From assembly GCA_020723305.1 (NCBI GenBank), contig DYJC01000018.1, positions 35,196-99,195 of the forward strand: 64,000 nucleotides of DNA, written 5' to 3'. This document shows, piece by piece, positions 28,437 to 37,962 of this stretch (within the stretch, counting starts at the first letter, position 1; the number at the start of each line of letters is the position of its first letter). A program made the translations under genes and the position numbers. The DNA comes from Desulfosudis oleivorans (GTDB lineage Bacteria > Desulfobacterota > Desulfobacteria > Desulfobacterales > SURF-7). The notes beneath the pieces were generated by a model that saw nothing but the letters and a program-made list of their open reading frames with translations, did no database searches and had not been told where the DNA came from.

Positions 28437-30398
28437 TTATTCCGGTTCTCCGGTCGCAACCGGCCTGCCGGAAGGATTCTGTATCCAGCCGTCTGTGCTT
28501 CCGGGAATGGCGGGATCTTTCACATAAGAAGGATCTTCAATATATTCGGTACTCCAGCCTTCCCATCCGTCTGAGTAATTGCGCACATTGTCAAAACCCA
28601 TCAGATAGGCATGGAGGAGGCTCAGACTGGAGCGGTAGCCGCTGCCGCAGTAAAAGATCACTTCCTTGTCAAAGGTATTGCTTCCTGCGGTGGATGTAAT
28701 ACCCAGGTCTTCCCACATGGTGCGGACTTCCGTATAGCTCCTTATGGTATTGTCCGCATCCAGATATTCCCGGTCGGGGTTATCGGCATTATAGGCATAC
28801 ACCGCGCCCGGAATCCGTCCTTTTTGCACAAGATAGCTGTAACCGCTGACCTTTCCGATATATTCATCCCGGGTCCGGACATCAGCCGGCAGGGTGTCTG
28901 AAGTATTATAGTTGGCCGTAACATAATCTGTCGTAGCAATATATTCCGGATGAAGCGTTCCGTCATAGGTTACCGGGACCGGTTCGTTAATGGCGGGTTC
29001 AGCTTGTCCGCCCGCTGCAATCCATGCATCAAATCCGCCGTTTAATACCCGAACATCCTCCACCCCTGCATATTTTAATATCCACCATAACCGGGTGGCG
29101 AAAATCGGATTGTTGCTGTATACCACTACCGTGGTATCTGCGGTGATTCCCATGGAGCCTAAAGCAGCTTTCAGCTCATCCTCCGGAAGGAGAAACCATC
29201 GGGGGAATCCGTTTTCATAAACATCGGAATTGGAGTGGATGGCTCCAGGAATGTGGCCGGTCAGGTAGGAGTTGTCCGCCCATCCCTTTTCCATATCCTC
29301 GAAACTTCCCCACTGGGTTTCAAAAATCAGATAGTTGTGATCCCGGCCATAGGGATAATCAGGTGGTGCATCCGAAGTACTTCCGGGAGCATGATAATCG
29401 ATCAGCTTCTTGACCCAACCGGCATAAACCAGTTCATCGTAGCGGGCCATTTTTTCCATAGGCAGACTGCTGTCTGCTGCCCATTCCCACATGGAGCCGT
29501 CATAATTGGAGATTACCTTATACCCCATGAGTTTTAATGCAAAGTAAACAAAACCGCTTCGGATTCCTGCCGTGCAGTAAGATGTTACCTCCTTATCGGT
29601 AGTGATTCCTTTGGATTCCAGAAGTTCTTTCATCCGGCTGTACTCCAGAATGGTTTTGTCTTCGGCGTTGTAAAACCATTCATAGGGGATCTGAACAGCA
29701 CCGGTCATATGACCGCCTCTGGCTTCTCCATACAACTGCCATCCATTGTATTCTTCATCGGTTCGGGAATCTATGACTGCAAAATCTTTGCTTCCCAGCC
29801 GGCTGCGGATATAATCGCTTGATGGATTCAGGTCTGCTTTGGTTTCTGCTGTAAATACGGCAGGATCTATAGTTGTTTCGGAAGGACCGGATTCGGTATC
29901 CTTGCCGTCAGCTACCCATTTGTCCCAGCCTCCATTCAGTATCTGGATATTCGGGCACCCCAGATAATCCAGCATCCAGAACATTCTCCCGGCCGATCCC
30001 CAGGATGCCAGTGTGTCATCGTAGATCAGAAAATTCATGGTGCGGGTAATCCCGAGATTGCCTAAAATTGTTTCGATTTCCGCAACCGTTTTTAATTTTC
30101 CCTCGGGGAAATTACAGAAGATCTGCCAGGAGATATTGACGGCTCCCGGAATATGGCCGGCTTCAAATGCGGTTTGTGACCGGGTGTCAATGATCAGGGT
30201 GTCATGTTCATCGGTAGCAAGATCTCTGTTTGAGATCTGATCTTCCAGTTCATCAGCAGACATGAGCAGATTGATGTTGGGGTAGGTATTCGTTGGAGTC
30301 TCATTTTTGCTTTCACTGGAATCCCCGCACCCCATAAGGCCAGTCAGAACGATTATGGCTAATAGCCAAATCGCAGGTTTTACTTTTTTTATTGCCAT
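28437..30398 (-). CDS. Four-domain rhodanese (sulfurtransferase) lipoprotein
   Basis: A 653-residue exported protein. The signal ends LTGLMGC, a lipobox, so it is probably anchored in the envelope. Four rhodanese domains are arranged as two tandem pairs. The first and third have no cysteine at the active loop (FLIYDDTLASW; VVVYSNNPIFA); the second and fourth keep it: C275 in SYCTAGIRSG and C584 in FYCGSGYRSS. This is the inactive-active arrangement of thiosulfate sulfurtransferases, duplicated. The start at 30398 is chosen because GGAGAAG lies nine bases upstream. Likely role: periplasmic sulfane-sulfur transfer in sulfur metabolism or detoxification. Confidence 0.88.
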   Translation of the reverse strand: MAIKKVKPAIWLLAIIVLTGLMGCGDSSESKNETPTNTYPNINLLMSADELEDQISNRDLATDEHDTLIIDTRSQTAFEAGHIPGAVNISWQIFCNFPEGKLKTVAEIETILGNLGITRTMNFLIYDDTLASWGSAGRMFWMLDYLGCPNIQILNGGWDKWVADGKDTESGPSETTIDPAVFTAETKADLNPSSDYIRSRLGSKDFAVIDSRTDEEYNGWQLYGEARGGHMTGAVQIPYEWFYNAEDKTILEYSRMKELLESKGITTDKEVTSYCTAGIRSGFVYFALKLMGYKVISNYDGSMWEWAADSSLPMEKMARYDELVYAGWVKKLIDYHAPGSTSDAPPDYPYGRDHNYLIFETQWGSFEDMEKGWADNSYLTGHIPGAIHSNSDVYENGFPRWFLLPEDELKAALGSMGITADTTVVVYSNNPIFATRLWWILKYAGVEDVRVLNGGFDAWIAAGGQAEPAINEPVPVTYDGTLHPEYIATTDYVTANYNTSDTLPADVRTRDEYIGKVSGYSYLVQKGRIPGAVYAYNADNPDREYLDADNTIRSYTEVRTMWEDLGITSTAGSNTFDKEVIFYCGSGYRSSLSLLHAYLMGFDNVRNYSDGWEGWSTEYIEDPSYVKDPAIPGSTDGWIQNPSGRPVATGEPE

Positions 30399-30542
30399 TT
30401 CATTCTTCTCCATTTTTTAAATCTATCGGCATTTTCAGTATGGTTTTATTGCAAACGATCTGTAACAAGAATCCTGAATTACCTTGGAGAATATGGAAAA
30501 GCAAATTGATTATATTTATCTGATTGGAGTGTAGTATTGGTA

Positions 30543-31415
30543 TTATCGATAAGGGCCATAATACCGCCGGTATATCCGGGAGGTGTCCGGCTTTTTCCGG
30601 AGGCGGCGAACCAGGTAGATCGCCACATTTTTGATTACCCATCCAGCGTTTCGATATCCCGTTTGCTCCCATCGCCTTGTGGATGCCAGGGCATTTCCAA
30701 AAAGGTATGTCCGGCGTCCCAGCTGATGGAGCCGGATTGAAAATTCAACATCTTCCATGATCGGCATATCGGGAAACAGGTTATGGGAAACCACGGGAGA
30801 TCTTCTAAAAAACTGCACCTGATCCCCGAAGCTGATTTTTAAAAAAGCAGCCCGGAAAGAATTGGCCAGCTCGATGAACCGGAACCGGAGCAGAGAAGAG
30901 TCAAGCCGGCAGCCGATGGCTCCGCCCACGATGTCTGGACAGCGATTTAAGACGGCGATCACGCGATCAATTTCATTTTCCGGTAGGATGGTATCAGCAT
31001 GAACTACTGCCACCACGTCCCCGGATGCCTCGTTAATACCTGCTTTTATCTGGCCGCCTCGACCGCCGCCGCTTTCAATCGACCGGTCATGGATCAGTAC
31101 GCTGGCGCCGGCCTTTCGTGCCAGAGATTGGGTCTGGTCATGGGAAGCGGCGTCCACTACAATAACCTCGCACACATGGGGATTGCGGGCAATGGAGCGT
31201 ATGCAGCGGACAATATGATGCTCTTCATTTCGGGTAGGAATGACGATGGAAACCGTTCGGCAGCGGGTTGCTGGTCTGGTTTTTCGGGTGTCAATCCATG
31301 TCCTGAGAGTTTCCCAGGCGATCAAAAACAGGAAGGGCAGCTGGACAGAAATTTTCGCCCATGCCGGAAACCCTTGGCCGATGGTAGTGATGGTGAAATC
31401 AGGTTTTTTTTTCAT
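30543..31415 (-). CDS. Family 2 glycosyltransferase (TIGR04283-like)
   Basis: A 290-residue GT-A enzyme. TVSIVIPTRNEEHHIVRCIRSI begins the nucleotide-sugar fold; VVDAASHDQT and the VVHADTILP segment provide the DxD-type acidic residues; MEDVEFSIRLHQLGR is the catalytic ED region. The GGGRGGQIKAGINEASGD stretch is typical of the small TIGR04283 family. The first 50 residues include a hydrophobic segment before the fold. It is divergent from the polytopic transferase gene at 31629 and may share a pathway with it. Confidence 0.82.
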   Translation of the reverse strand: MKKKPDFTITTIGQGFPAWAKISVQLPFLFLIAWETLRTWIDTRKTRPATRCRTVSIVIPTRNEEHHIVRCIRSIARNPHVCEVIVVDAASHDQTQSLARKAGASVLIHDRSIESGGGRGGQIKAGINEASGDVVAVVHADTILPENEIDRVIAVLNRCPDIVGGAIGCRLDSSLLRFRFIELANSFRAAFLKISFGDQVQFFRRSPVVSHNLFPDMPIMEDVEFSIRLHQLGRRTYLFGNALASTRRWEQTGYRNAGWVIKNVAIYLVRRLRKKPDTSRIYRRYYGPYR

Positions 31416-31628
31416 TCAAAAACTTTCGGAAAAAACCGGCTGTTTGATTCAGGCGGCTGCTGGTTTATATATTTTTTCAACACAATCTCATGTTATAAGG
31501 AAAATGTCCAATGGATCGTATCTTATTTTTATTTACTTTTTATCACGATTGTCCATAAATGGAAACATTGTTACCATGAATAGAAAAGAGATTAATAATA
31601 TGCATATGCCCTCAGGAAAGACAACAAC

Positions 31629-33044
31629 ATGACGAAACCTATGGCAAGGTTCGAGAATAAAATGATCATCATTGGCTTGCCGCTGATGATCTTCATCATC
31701 TATTTCATGATGTTCCGTCTGCCGGATCTGCGTCTTTCCGTTCCGGAATGTATCAGCGGGTGTGCCTTGATCACCATCCTGCTTGCACTGGGATTCTATA
31801 AAGGAATAGAGGGATCAGTTGACTGGTCCTTCCGATTCATCATCAGTATGGGTGCGGTTATCCGGGTTTTGTTTCTGATGCGGCCTCCGGAATTATCGGA
31901 TGATATTTACCGCTACCTTTTTGATGGACAGGTGCTGCTTTCCGGGCACAACCCTTATCATTCCGCTCCCCTGGATACACTGTCCGCCTATCCGTCGTTT
32001 TCCGGACTGGTAGCCCTGATCAATCATTCGGATCTTCCGACCATTTATCCGCCGGCCGCACAGTTGGTTTTTGCCGCAGGTGCTTTTCTGGGTGGAGTCT
32101 TTGGCATGAAGCTTTTGCTGGTGGTTCTGGATCTTTTATCCTGTGTTCTGATGGCGCGGATACTGCACAAGTTTGGCCGCCCGCAATCCTGTCTTATCCT
32201 ATATGCCTGGCATCCCCTGCCTGTGATGGAAATCGGAGGGTCCGGTCACATTGACAGTGCCGTGATTTTTTTTACCTTCATGAGTCTGTTTCTTTTAGTG
32301 AGGTCCACATTCACGACAGGAGGATTTAATATCAAATGGCTTTCCCTTTACGGATGGATTGCCGGTTTTTTTTTGGCCGCAGCGGTATTGACCAAATGGC
32401 TTCCTTTAATGTTCCTGCCGGTAGCGGCCCTGTTGAACGGTTCGGGTAACCGAAGGCCGGCGGCATGTGGATTCATGTTGGGCGGGATAGCCATGCTGGG
32501 GATTTTCTGGCCGGAGGTTCAAAACGGGTTTCACACCCTGTCCATATATGTTGCCAACTGGGAATTTTCAGGATTTGCTTTCCGGATGCTCCGAGCTGTT
32601 TCAGGTTCCGGCGGGATTGCGCGTCTGGTTCCGGCTGTGTTATTCACACTGGTTGCGGGAATAATATATTTCAGATGCTACAGGGCCATCGGCGGTTTCC
32701 GGCAAGGGAAAACCATTGGAGACGGTCTTCTGATTTTTGAGGCAGTTTACGGGGTTGTGATCGCCTTTCTGGTTTTGACGCCGACCCTGCATCCCTGGTA
32801 TGCCTTGTATCTTGCCGCGCTCCTTCCGTTTGCCGGAGGAGCTGCAGGCATGGTGCTTTCCTGGTCGGTTTTTTTGAGTTACCGGGTCATGATACTATAT
32901 GGGATGACCGGTCAATGGATTGAAAACGATTTTTTCCCGATGCTCCTGATGGCCGGGCCAATGGCCGCGTGGATACTTACGGCCATAAGCCGGTATAAAC
33001 CTGGAAAATTTCGAGAAAAGTCTTTGAATCATTTCCCCGGCTGA
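31629..33044 (+). CDS. Polytopic GT-C glycosyltransferase (GT87/mannosyltransferase-like)
   Basis: A 471-residue integral membrane protein with about eleven predicted hydrophobic segments. The motif PPELSDDIYRYLFDGQVLL followed by GHNPY is the acidic first-loop signature of lipid-sugar-dependent GT-C enzymes, and WHPLPVMEIGGSGHID is the second conserved loop. Such enzymes use polyprenyl-phosphate sugars at the outer face of the membrane. GGAAAG precedes the ATG. Its end overlaps the convergent outer-membrane protein gene by 16 bases. Confidence 0.78.
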   Translation: MTKPMARFENKMIIIGLPLMIFIIYFMMFRLPDLRLSVPECISGCALITILLALGFYKGIEGSVDWSFRFIISMGAVIRVLFLMRPPELSDDIYRYLFDGQVLLSGHNPYHSAPLDTLSAYPSFSGLVALINHSDLPTIYPPAAQLVFAAGAFLGGVFGMKLLLVVLDLLSCVLMARILHKFGRPQSCLILYAWHPLPVMEIGGSGHIDSAVIFFTFMSLFLLVRSTFTTGGFNIKWLSLYGWIAGFFLAAAVLTKWLPLMFLPVAALLNGSGNRRPAACGFMLGGIAMLGIFWPEVQNGFHTLSIYVANWEFSGFAFRMLRAVSGSGGIARLVPAVLFTLVAGIIYFRCYRAIGGFRQGKTIGDGLLIFEAVYGVVIAFLVLTPTLHPWYALYLAALLPFAGGAAGMVLSWSVFLSYRVMILYGMTGQWIENDFFPMLLMAGPMAAWILTAISRYKPGKFREKSLNHFPG

Positions 33045-33874
33045 AATGAAACAGCAACAGTCCAGGTCGTGCCTTTGGCCGTGTTTTCTCCCCACAGGGC
33101 CGGGGTGTATCCCAGTTCCAGACCCAGAGCCTCTGTAATATGGTATCCCAGCGTCAGGTCTAGTTTGGCAAGATCATATTCCAGTGTGCTGGTTGGGTTT
33201 CCCTGGTCGTCGGTGAGATCATCGGCGTTGCCTATGCTCACCAGCGCATCCAGTTTGGCCCGAGTGTAAAAATTTTTCCCCAGTTCCGAACCAATTTCCA
33301 GCAGATAGCGGAATTCGTCTGAAGGTTCCTTGTCTCGCAGACGGTAACCAGCCTCCAGATTCATATAACCGGGGAACAAGGGCCACAGAGACCGGCCGAA
33401 AAGCAGGCGCGTTTCATAGTCATACTGGCCGTTGCCCAGGGGAAGGGTGTCATTTTCATCATAGAGCTCCGGAATTTTTACCAATCCCTGAATGGAAAAG
33501 ATGCCGATGTTGCTGGTGTGCAGGCGATATCGTGCCCCCAGATCCACATCTCCCAGGCCATAGGTGCCGTGTTTATAATCATCGTCTTCCCGCTCGATCA
33601 TCTTGTAATACACCGAGGCCAGAATTGTGAGTTCATCCAGGATGCCGTATTCCATGTAATAATTCAGGTTGAAATCCGTAAACTCGCCGATAGAGTCCAT
33701 GGAACGGGAGTCGCCGTCTGCGTTATATTCCTTATCGGCATTGTAATAGTTGACCGCTGCCCGGTGGTAGCTTTTCCCTTTTTCCTGAGTCCAGGCACCG
33801 GCACAGGCCGGCCCGGCGGTCATAAAAACCAGACAGACAGCCATAACGGACGGCAATAAATTATCTTTTTTCAT
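33029..33874 (-). CDS. Outer-membrane beta-barrel protein
   Basis: A 281-residue protein with a signal peptide (MKKDNLLPSVMAVCLVFMTAGPACAG). The mature part has alternating strands with aromatic residues, for example YYMEYGILDELTILASVYYKM and GYRLRDKEPSDEFRYLLEIG, ending TWTVAVSFQPGK, as in OMPs of the transporter/DUF-type barrels. The start at 33874 follows AGGAG by six bases. Substrate unknown. It lies between two glycosyltransferase genes and could export or receive their product. Confidence 0.75.
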   Translation of the reverse strand: MKKDNLLPSVMAVCLVFMTAGPACAGAWTQEKGKSYHRAAVNYYNADKEYNADGDSRSMDSIGEFTDFNLNYYMEYGILDELTILASVYYKMIEREDDDYKHGTYGLGDVDLGARYRLHTSNIGIFSIQGLVKIPELYDENDTLPLGNGQYDYETRLLFGRSLWPLFPGYMNLEAGYRLRDKEPSDEFRYLLEIGSELGKNFYTRAKLDALVSIGNADDLTDDQGNPTSTLEYDLAKLDLTLGYHITEALGLELGYTPALWGENTAKGTTWTVAVSFQPGK

Positions 33875-33997
33875 AAAATCTCCTAACATCATATGTTGGA
33901 AAAGAGTGCATAGTTACAATAAAAAATCTAAATCCGTCCAATTGTTAGTTTTGATATATTTTTCAGGATGAATTGAAAAAAACTATAAAACATTGAA

Positions 33998-35545
33998 ATG
34001 TTGCAGTTTGAAAATGGGTATGCTAAGCCCTCGCCCATGCATACGGAAGTCCTCAATTTACTCACGGTGGTTCATTTTCTGTCCTTGGCAGGGCTGGCGG
34101 TTTACGGTCTGCACCGGATCTGGATGATCTATTGTTGGCGAAATAATCCGGTTGATCTGCCGGTTCCGGCGGACTGGCGGAAAGAGAGTGTGCCGCGGGT
34201 CACGATTCAGATCCCTTTGTACAATGAGCCGCGGGTGGCTGGTCGCATAATTGATGCCGTGGCTGCTGTGGACTGGCCGGTAGAAAAACTCCAGATCCAG
34301 GTGCTGGATGATTCTGATGACGAAACCCGGGCTATTACGGCAGAGCGTGAAAAGTACTGGGTTTCGAAGGGCCGAGTCATCACCGTGATTCGCCGGAACA
34401 GCCGGAAAGGATTCAAAGCCGGAGCGCTGGCTGCCGGGCTGGAACGGGCAACAGGGGATTTTATCGCTGTGTTTGATGCGGATTTTGTGCCGAAGCCGGA
34501 TTTTCTCAGGAAGACCATACCCTATTTTGCTGAAGAAGGGGTGGGCATGGTTCAGACCCGGTGGGGGTTTCTAAACGCGGGCTATTCCTGGCTGACCCGT
34601 CTTCAGGCTTTGCTGCTTTCCGCCCATTTCGGCGTTGAACATACAGTGAGATGCGGCCGGGGACTTTTTTTTAATTTTAACGGAACTGCCGGGATCTGGC
34701 GAAAATCCGCCATAACATCTGCCGGCGGGTGGCAGTCCGACACCGTCACTGAGGATCTGGATCTGAGTTACCGGGCCCAGCTTGCCGGTTGGCGATTTGT
34801 TTATCTTCATGATGTGGAAGTGCCTTCGGAATTGCCGGTGAATCTGTCTGATTTTCGCTGCCAGCAGGAACGATGGAGCAAGGGAGCCATTCAGACTGCC
34901 CGGAAACTTCTGCCCCGTGTATTGGCCGCACCTGTTCCTTTTGCTGTGAAGGTGGAGACGGTAGCCCATCTTCTGGCGAACTGTTGCTGGGTCTTCGGAT
35001 TTCTGGCCATGCTGACGCTCTATCCGGTGTTGATCAATCGGATAGACATCGGGGTGTATCAGATGCTCTGGATTGATCTGCCCCTGTTTTTCCTCACAGG
35101 AGGTGCAGTCCTAACCTATTATCTGCTATACGGATATAAATCCGGGCTGAAACACTCTCTTTTTGTTTTACCCCTGCTGCCGGCGGTCAGTATCGGCCTT
35201 GCGCCTTTTTTTTCCCTTGCAGTGCTCAAAGGAATATTCCGGAAAGGTGGGATGTTTTCCCGCACGCCTAAGTTCGGCATTCTGAACAACTGGTGGGACA
35301 AATCAATTCACACAACGGTTTCCCGGCAAACCATTTGGAATCTTCTGATCAATCTGGTGCTGTTTGTTTACATGCTGATGCCGGTCTTTTTTTCCCTGAT
35401 CCAGGGAACCTGGCCGGCCCTGCCTTTTTTATGCCTGTTTCCGGCGGGATTTCTGCTGATCATTGCCTGTGATTTTCAAGAGTGCCTTGCCGTGGAGTTG
35501 AAAAAATTTCGTAGTAGAGCCAATTTCAAAAGTCTCTTGTTGTAG
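33998..35545 (+). CDS. Cellulose-synthase-like family 2 glycosyltransferase
   Basis: A 515-residue membrane processive transferase. Catalytic residues are all visible: VLDDSDDET, VFDADFVPKP, TVTEDLDLSYRA and QQERWSKGAIQT (the D, DxD, TED, QxxRW set). One membrane segment precedes the catalytic domain and four to five follow. The type resembles CslA/glucomannan-synthase-like bacterial enzymes without a PilZ domain. The ATG at 34037 is an alternative start. The last residues (SRANFKSLLL) are encoded inside a fold-back repeat beginning at 35517, so the natural C-terminus has been replaced. Confidence 0.88.
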   Translation: MLQFENGYAKPSPMHTEVLNLLTVVHFLSLAGLAVYGLHRIWMIYCWRNNPVDLPVPADWRKESVPRVTIQIPLYNEPRVAGRIIDAVAAVDWPVEKLQIQVLDDSDDETRAITAEREKYWVSKGRVITVIRRNSRKGFKAGALAAGLERATGDFIAVFDADFVPKPDFLRKTIPYFAEEGVGMVQTRWGFLNAGYSWLTRLQALLLSAHFGVEHTVRCGRGLFFNFNGTAGIWRKSAITSAGGWQSDTVTEDLDLSYRAQLAGWRFVYLHDVEVPSELPVNLSDFRCQQERWSKGAIQTARKLLPRVLAAPVPFAVKVETVAHLLANCCWVFGFLAMLTLYPVLINRIDIGVYQMLWIDLPLFFLTGGAVLTYYLLYGYKSGLKHSLFVLPLLPAVSIGLAPFFSLAVLKGIFRKGGMFSRTPKFGILNNWWDKSIHTTVSRQTIWNLLINLVLFVYMLMPVFFSLIQGTWPALPFLCLFPAGFLLIIACDFQECLAVELKKFRSRANFKSLLL

Positions 35546-35638
35546 TTCCGGCGAAAACTAAAATCCAGTATTTTCGGCTCTTTTCTGAGCACTGACTTTC
35601 GCCGGTGTGACGCTTTATAGTAGTTTTGAAATTGGCTC
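35517..35638. repeat. 122-bp fold-back (MITE-like) element
   Basis: GAGCCAATTTCAAAA at 35517-35531 is repeated in inverse at 35624-35638, and a second nested pair, CCGGCGAAA at 35548-35556 with TTTCGCCGG at 35597-35605, lies inside. The whole can fold into one long hairpin. It ends the upstream gene's reading frame. Its inner sequence (CCGGCGAAA then ATCCAG) resembles the short hairpin repeats near 24.7 kb. Confidence 0.65.
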
Positions 35639-35797
35639 AGTAGTTTATGAATTTGTAAATCAGTTTATTGATCCGCTCATCTTCGTATTTCAATTCCTTG
35701 ACACAAAATCATATTTCAAATATAGAAAGACACTTGAAAAGCGAGTTATTATCATTTTTGGTTATTTATGGTTACTATTTGAAATTCTGATAAGGTT
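35639..35797. other. AT-rich region upstream of the TonB receptor
   Basis: No gene recognised; it probably contains the promoter of the uptake cluster. No riboswitch fold (cobalamin type) could be recognised by eye. Confidence 0.4.
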
Positions 35798-35818
35798 TTG
35801 AAAGATTTTCGTCTGATA

Positions 35819-37918
35819 ATGCATATAAAATGTCATAGGGTAAATAAACGAACATTCTTGTTGATATGCCTTATTCAGGCATTTTTCCCCATACATGGGT
35901 TTTCAGGTACTGAAAAAACCGATACCAGGGATACGGAAGTATATACGTTAGGCGAGGTTGTGGTTACTGGTAAAAAAGAGGGGGTGGAATCTGTCGGGAC
36001 GGTTCATAAAATTACACAGGAGGAAATCAGTATATCCGGCGCCAGAAACCTCAATGAAGCGATTGATCTGCTTCCTGGTGTGAATATCATGACCGGCGGG
36101 GATGCGGTTCCCAGGATTGATATCCGGGGATTCCGGCCGCGCCATAATATTATTTTATTGAACGGCATCCCCATAAATTCGACCTATGACCAGCAGTTTA
36201 ACCCTTCGATTATACCCGTGGAAAATATCGCTGAGATCAAGATGACATCCGGTCCTAGCTCGGTTCTGTATGGTCAGGGAGGGCTTGGCGGGGTGATCAA
36301 TATCATCACCAAAAAAGGCACCGAAGGCATCAAAGGCATGGCTGGAGCGGAAGCCGGTACTGGTAAGTCGCACATGGAAAAAGTTAATCTCTCGGGCCGG
36401 GATGGAAAAGTCAATTTTTTTTCCAGCGCCAGTTACAGCCGGCGGGATTCATATCCGCTGTCCCGTGATTTTAAAGACACCTCACTGGAAGGAGGGAGTG
36501 GCCGGGACAACAGCGACAAGGAAACCGGCGCTTTTTTTACCAATCTGGGGTTTGATCCGAATGATAATCTAAGTCTGGGCCTGACAATCAACTATCTTTT
36601 CGGAGAATACGGGATTCCGGTGGTGGCTTATGATTCCGCAACCGATATTTTTGCGGCAAACAAAAGATTCAGCCGGATTGAAAATTACAATGGCTGCTCT
36701 TTGCAGGCAGCTTCCGAATATTTTCATCCCAATTCCGATTTTAATATCCGGGGATGGATCTTTTTCAATCAAATGGATGAGGAAAACAACCGGTATGGTG
36801 ATAATCAGTATCACTCTTTTACCTCGGATCCGAGTATTGTTACGTACCGGCTTGAGAATGGAACAAAGGTAACCGGATTCACACTTCAGCCCCAATACGA
36901 TTTTGGAAAAATCGGAATGCTTACTGCGGGGCTTACCGCTGAACTTGACCGATGGGAAAGCAAAGGGACAGCCTGGAACAGATGGTCTTCGGAATGGCCG
37001 CCCGGATATGTGGCAGACGAAGTAGATGACAGCAAGGAAATATCCATATATTCGGCCAAAATGGAATATGAATGGATGATGTTTGCCGACCTGGGGTTTA
37101 CCATCGGATATGCGAATCATTATCAGAAGCGGCATGATCATTCCGATTATGAGGACATCAATAACCCGGGCCGGATATTGTCTCTGGATCAGGATACAAA
37201 GAGCGATTACAGCGTATTGGTTGGCAGCTATTATGACATGACGGTACACACCCGTTTAAAGGCTGCTTTTCAAAGAAACATCCGGTTTCCTTCCATCCGA
37301 CAGTTGTATGACGTGGATTCAGGGAATCCGGCTTTGACAACCGAGCGGGTTTATCATTATTCAGCAGGGATCGAACAGAAACTGCCGAAAGAAATTCGCC
37401 TGACACTGGATGGATTCCACTCGATTGCAAGGGATTTCATTGAAAAAGATTCCCGAAGGAGCGACCGGTTTGAAAATTTTGATCAATATCTGTTTACCGG
37501 CGCAGAACTGGCAACGGAGATAAACACCTTTGACAATTATACCCTTAGGACTTGCTACTCTTATCTTCACACAAAAGACAAAACCGGTTCGGGCAGGAAG
37601 GAGCTTCAGTATCGTCCGATGCATCGGGTAACTGTGGAAAACAAATATACTTTTCCATGGGGTCTGATTCCCTATGCTTCTTTTGTTTACGTGGGTGACC
37701 AGTACTATTATTCAAAAGGGGGGAATCCCTGGGAGCCTCCTCTCCAGGCAAAGCTGGACGATTACCTGGTGGTCAACCTGAAGCTGAACTACAAATTCAG
37801 GGATCAATATACGGTTTATGTGGGTGCGGATAATATTTTTGATGAAAATTATGAACAGAGTTATGGCTACCCCTTGTCCGGGCGAACTATTTACGTGGGA
37901 GCTGAAATGCGTTTTTAA
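35819..37918 (+). CDS. TonB-dependent outer-membrane receptor
   Basis: A 699-residue receptor from the ATG at 35819 (a TTG at 35798 is the alternative). It has a signal peptide ending near FFPIHGFSG, a TonB-box-like ETEV-type segment before VYTLGEVVVTG, the plug domain (ISISGARNLNEAIDLLPGVNI, IDIRGFRPRHNIILLNGIPI, PSSVLYGQGGLGGVINIITKKG) and a 22-strand barrel ending in YVGAEMRF with the terminal aromatic. It leads the cluster with an ABC importer of the FecBCD/BtuFCD type, so the substrate is probably a metal chelate, haem or corrinoid. Confidence 0.92.
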   Translation: MHIKCHRVNKRTFLLICLIQAFFPIHGFSGTEKTDTRDTEVYTLGEVVVTGKKEGVESVGTVHKITQEEISISGARNLNEAIDLLPGVNIMTGGDAVPRIDIRGFRPRHNIILLNGIPINSTYDQQFNPSIIPVENIAEIKMTSGPSSVLYGQGGLGGVINIITKKGTEGIKGMAGAEAGTGKSHMEKVNLSGRDGKVNFFSSASYSRRDSYPLSRDFKDTSLEGGSGRDNSDKETGAFFTNLGFDPNDNLSLGLTINYLFGEYGIPVVAYDSATDIFAANKRFSRIENYNGCSLQAASEYFHPNSDFNIRGWIFFNQMDEENNRYGDNQYHSFTSDPSIVTYRLENGTKVTGFTLQPQYDFGKIGMLTAGLTAELDRWESKGTAWNRWSSEWPPGYVADEVDDSKEISIYSAKMEYEWMMFADLGFTIGYANHYQKRHDHSDYEDINNPGRILSLDQDTKSDYSVLVGSYYDMTVHTRLKAAFQRNIRFPSIRQLYDVDSGNPALTTERVYHYSAGIEQKLPKEIRLTLDGFHSIARDFIEKDSRRSDRFENFDQYLFTGAELATEINTFDNYTLRTCYSYLHTKDKTGSGRKELQYRPMHRVTVENKYTFPWGLIPYASFVYVGDQYYYSKGGNPWEPPLQAKLDDYLVVNLKLNYKFRDQYTVYVGADNIFDENYEQSYGYPLSGRTIYVGAEMRF

Positions 37919-37962
37919 GCATCGTGAAGTCGGACTTTTTTAATGGTTCAAGGATATGTGTT

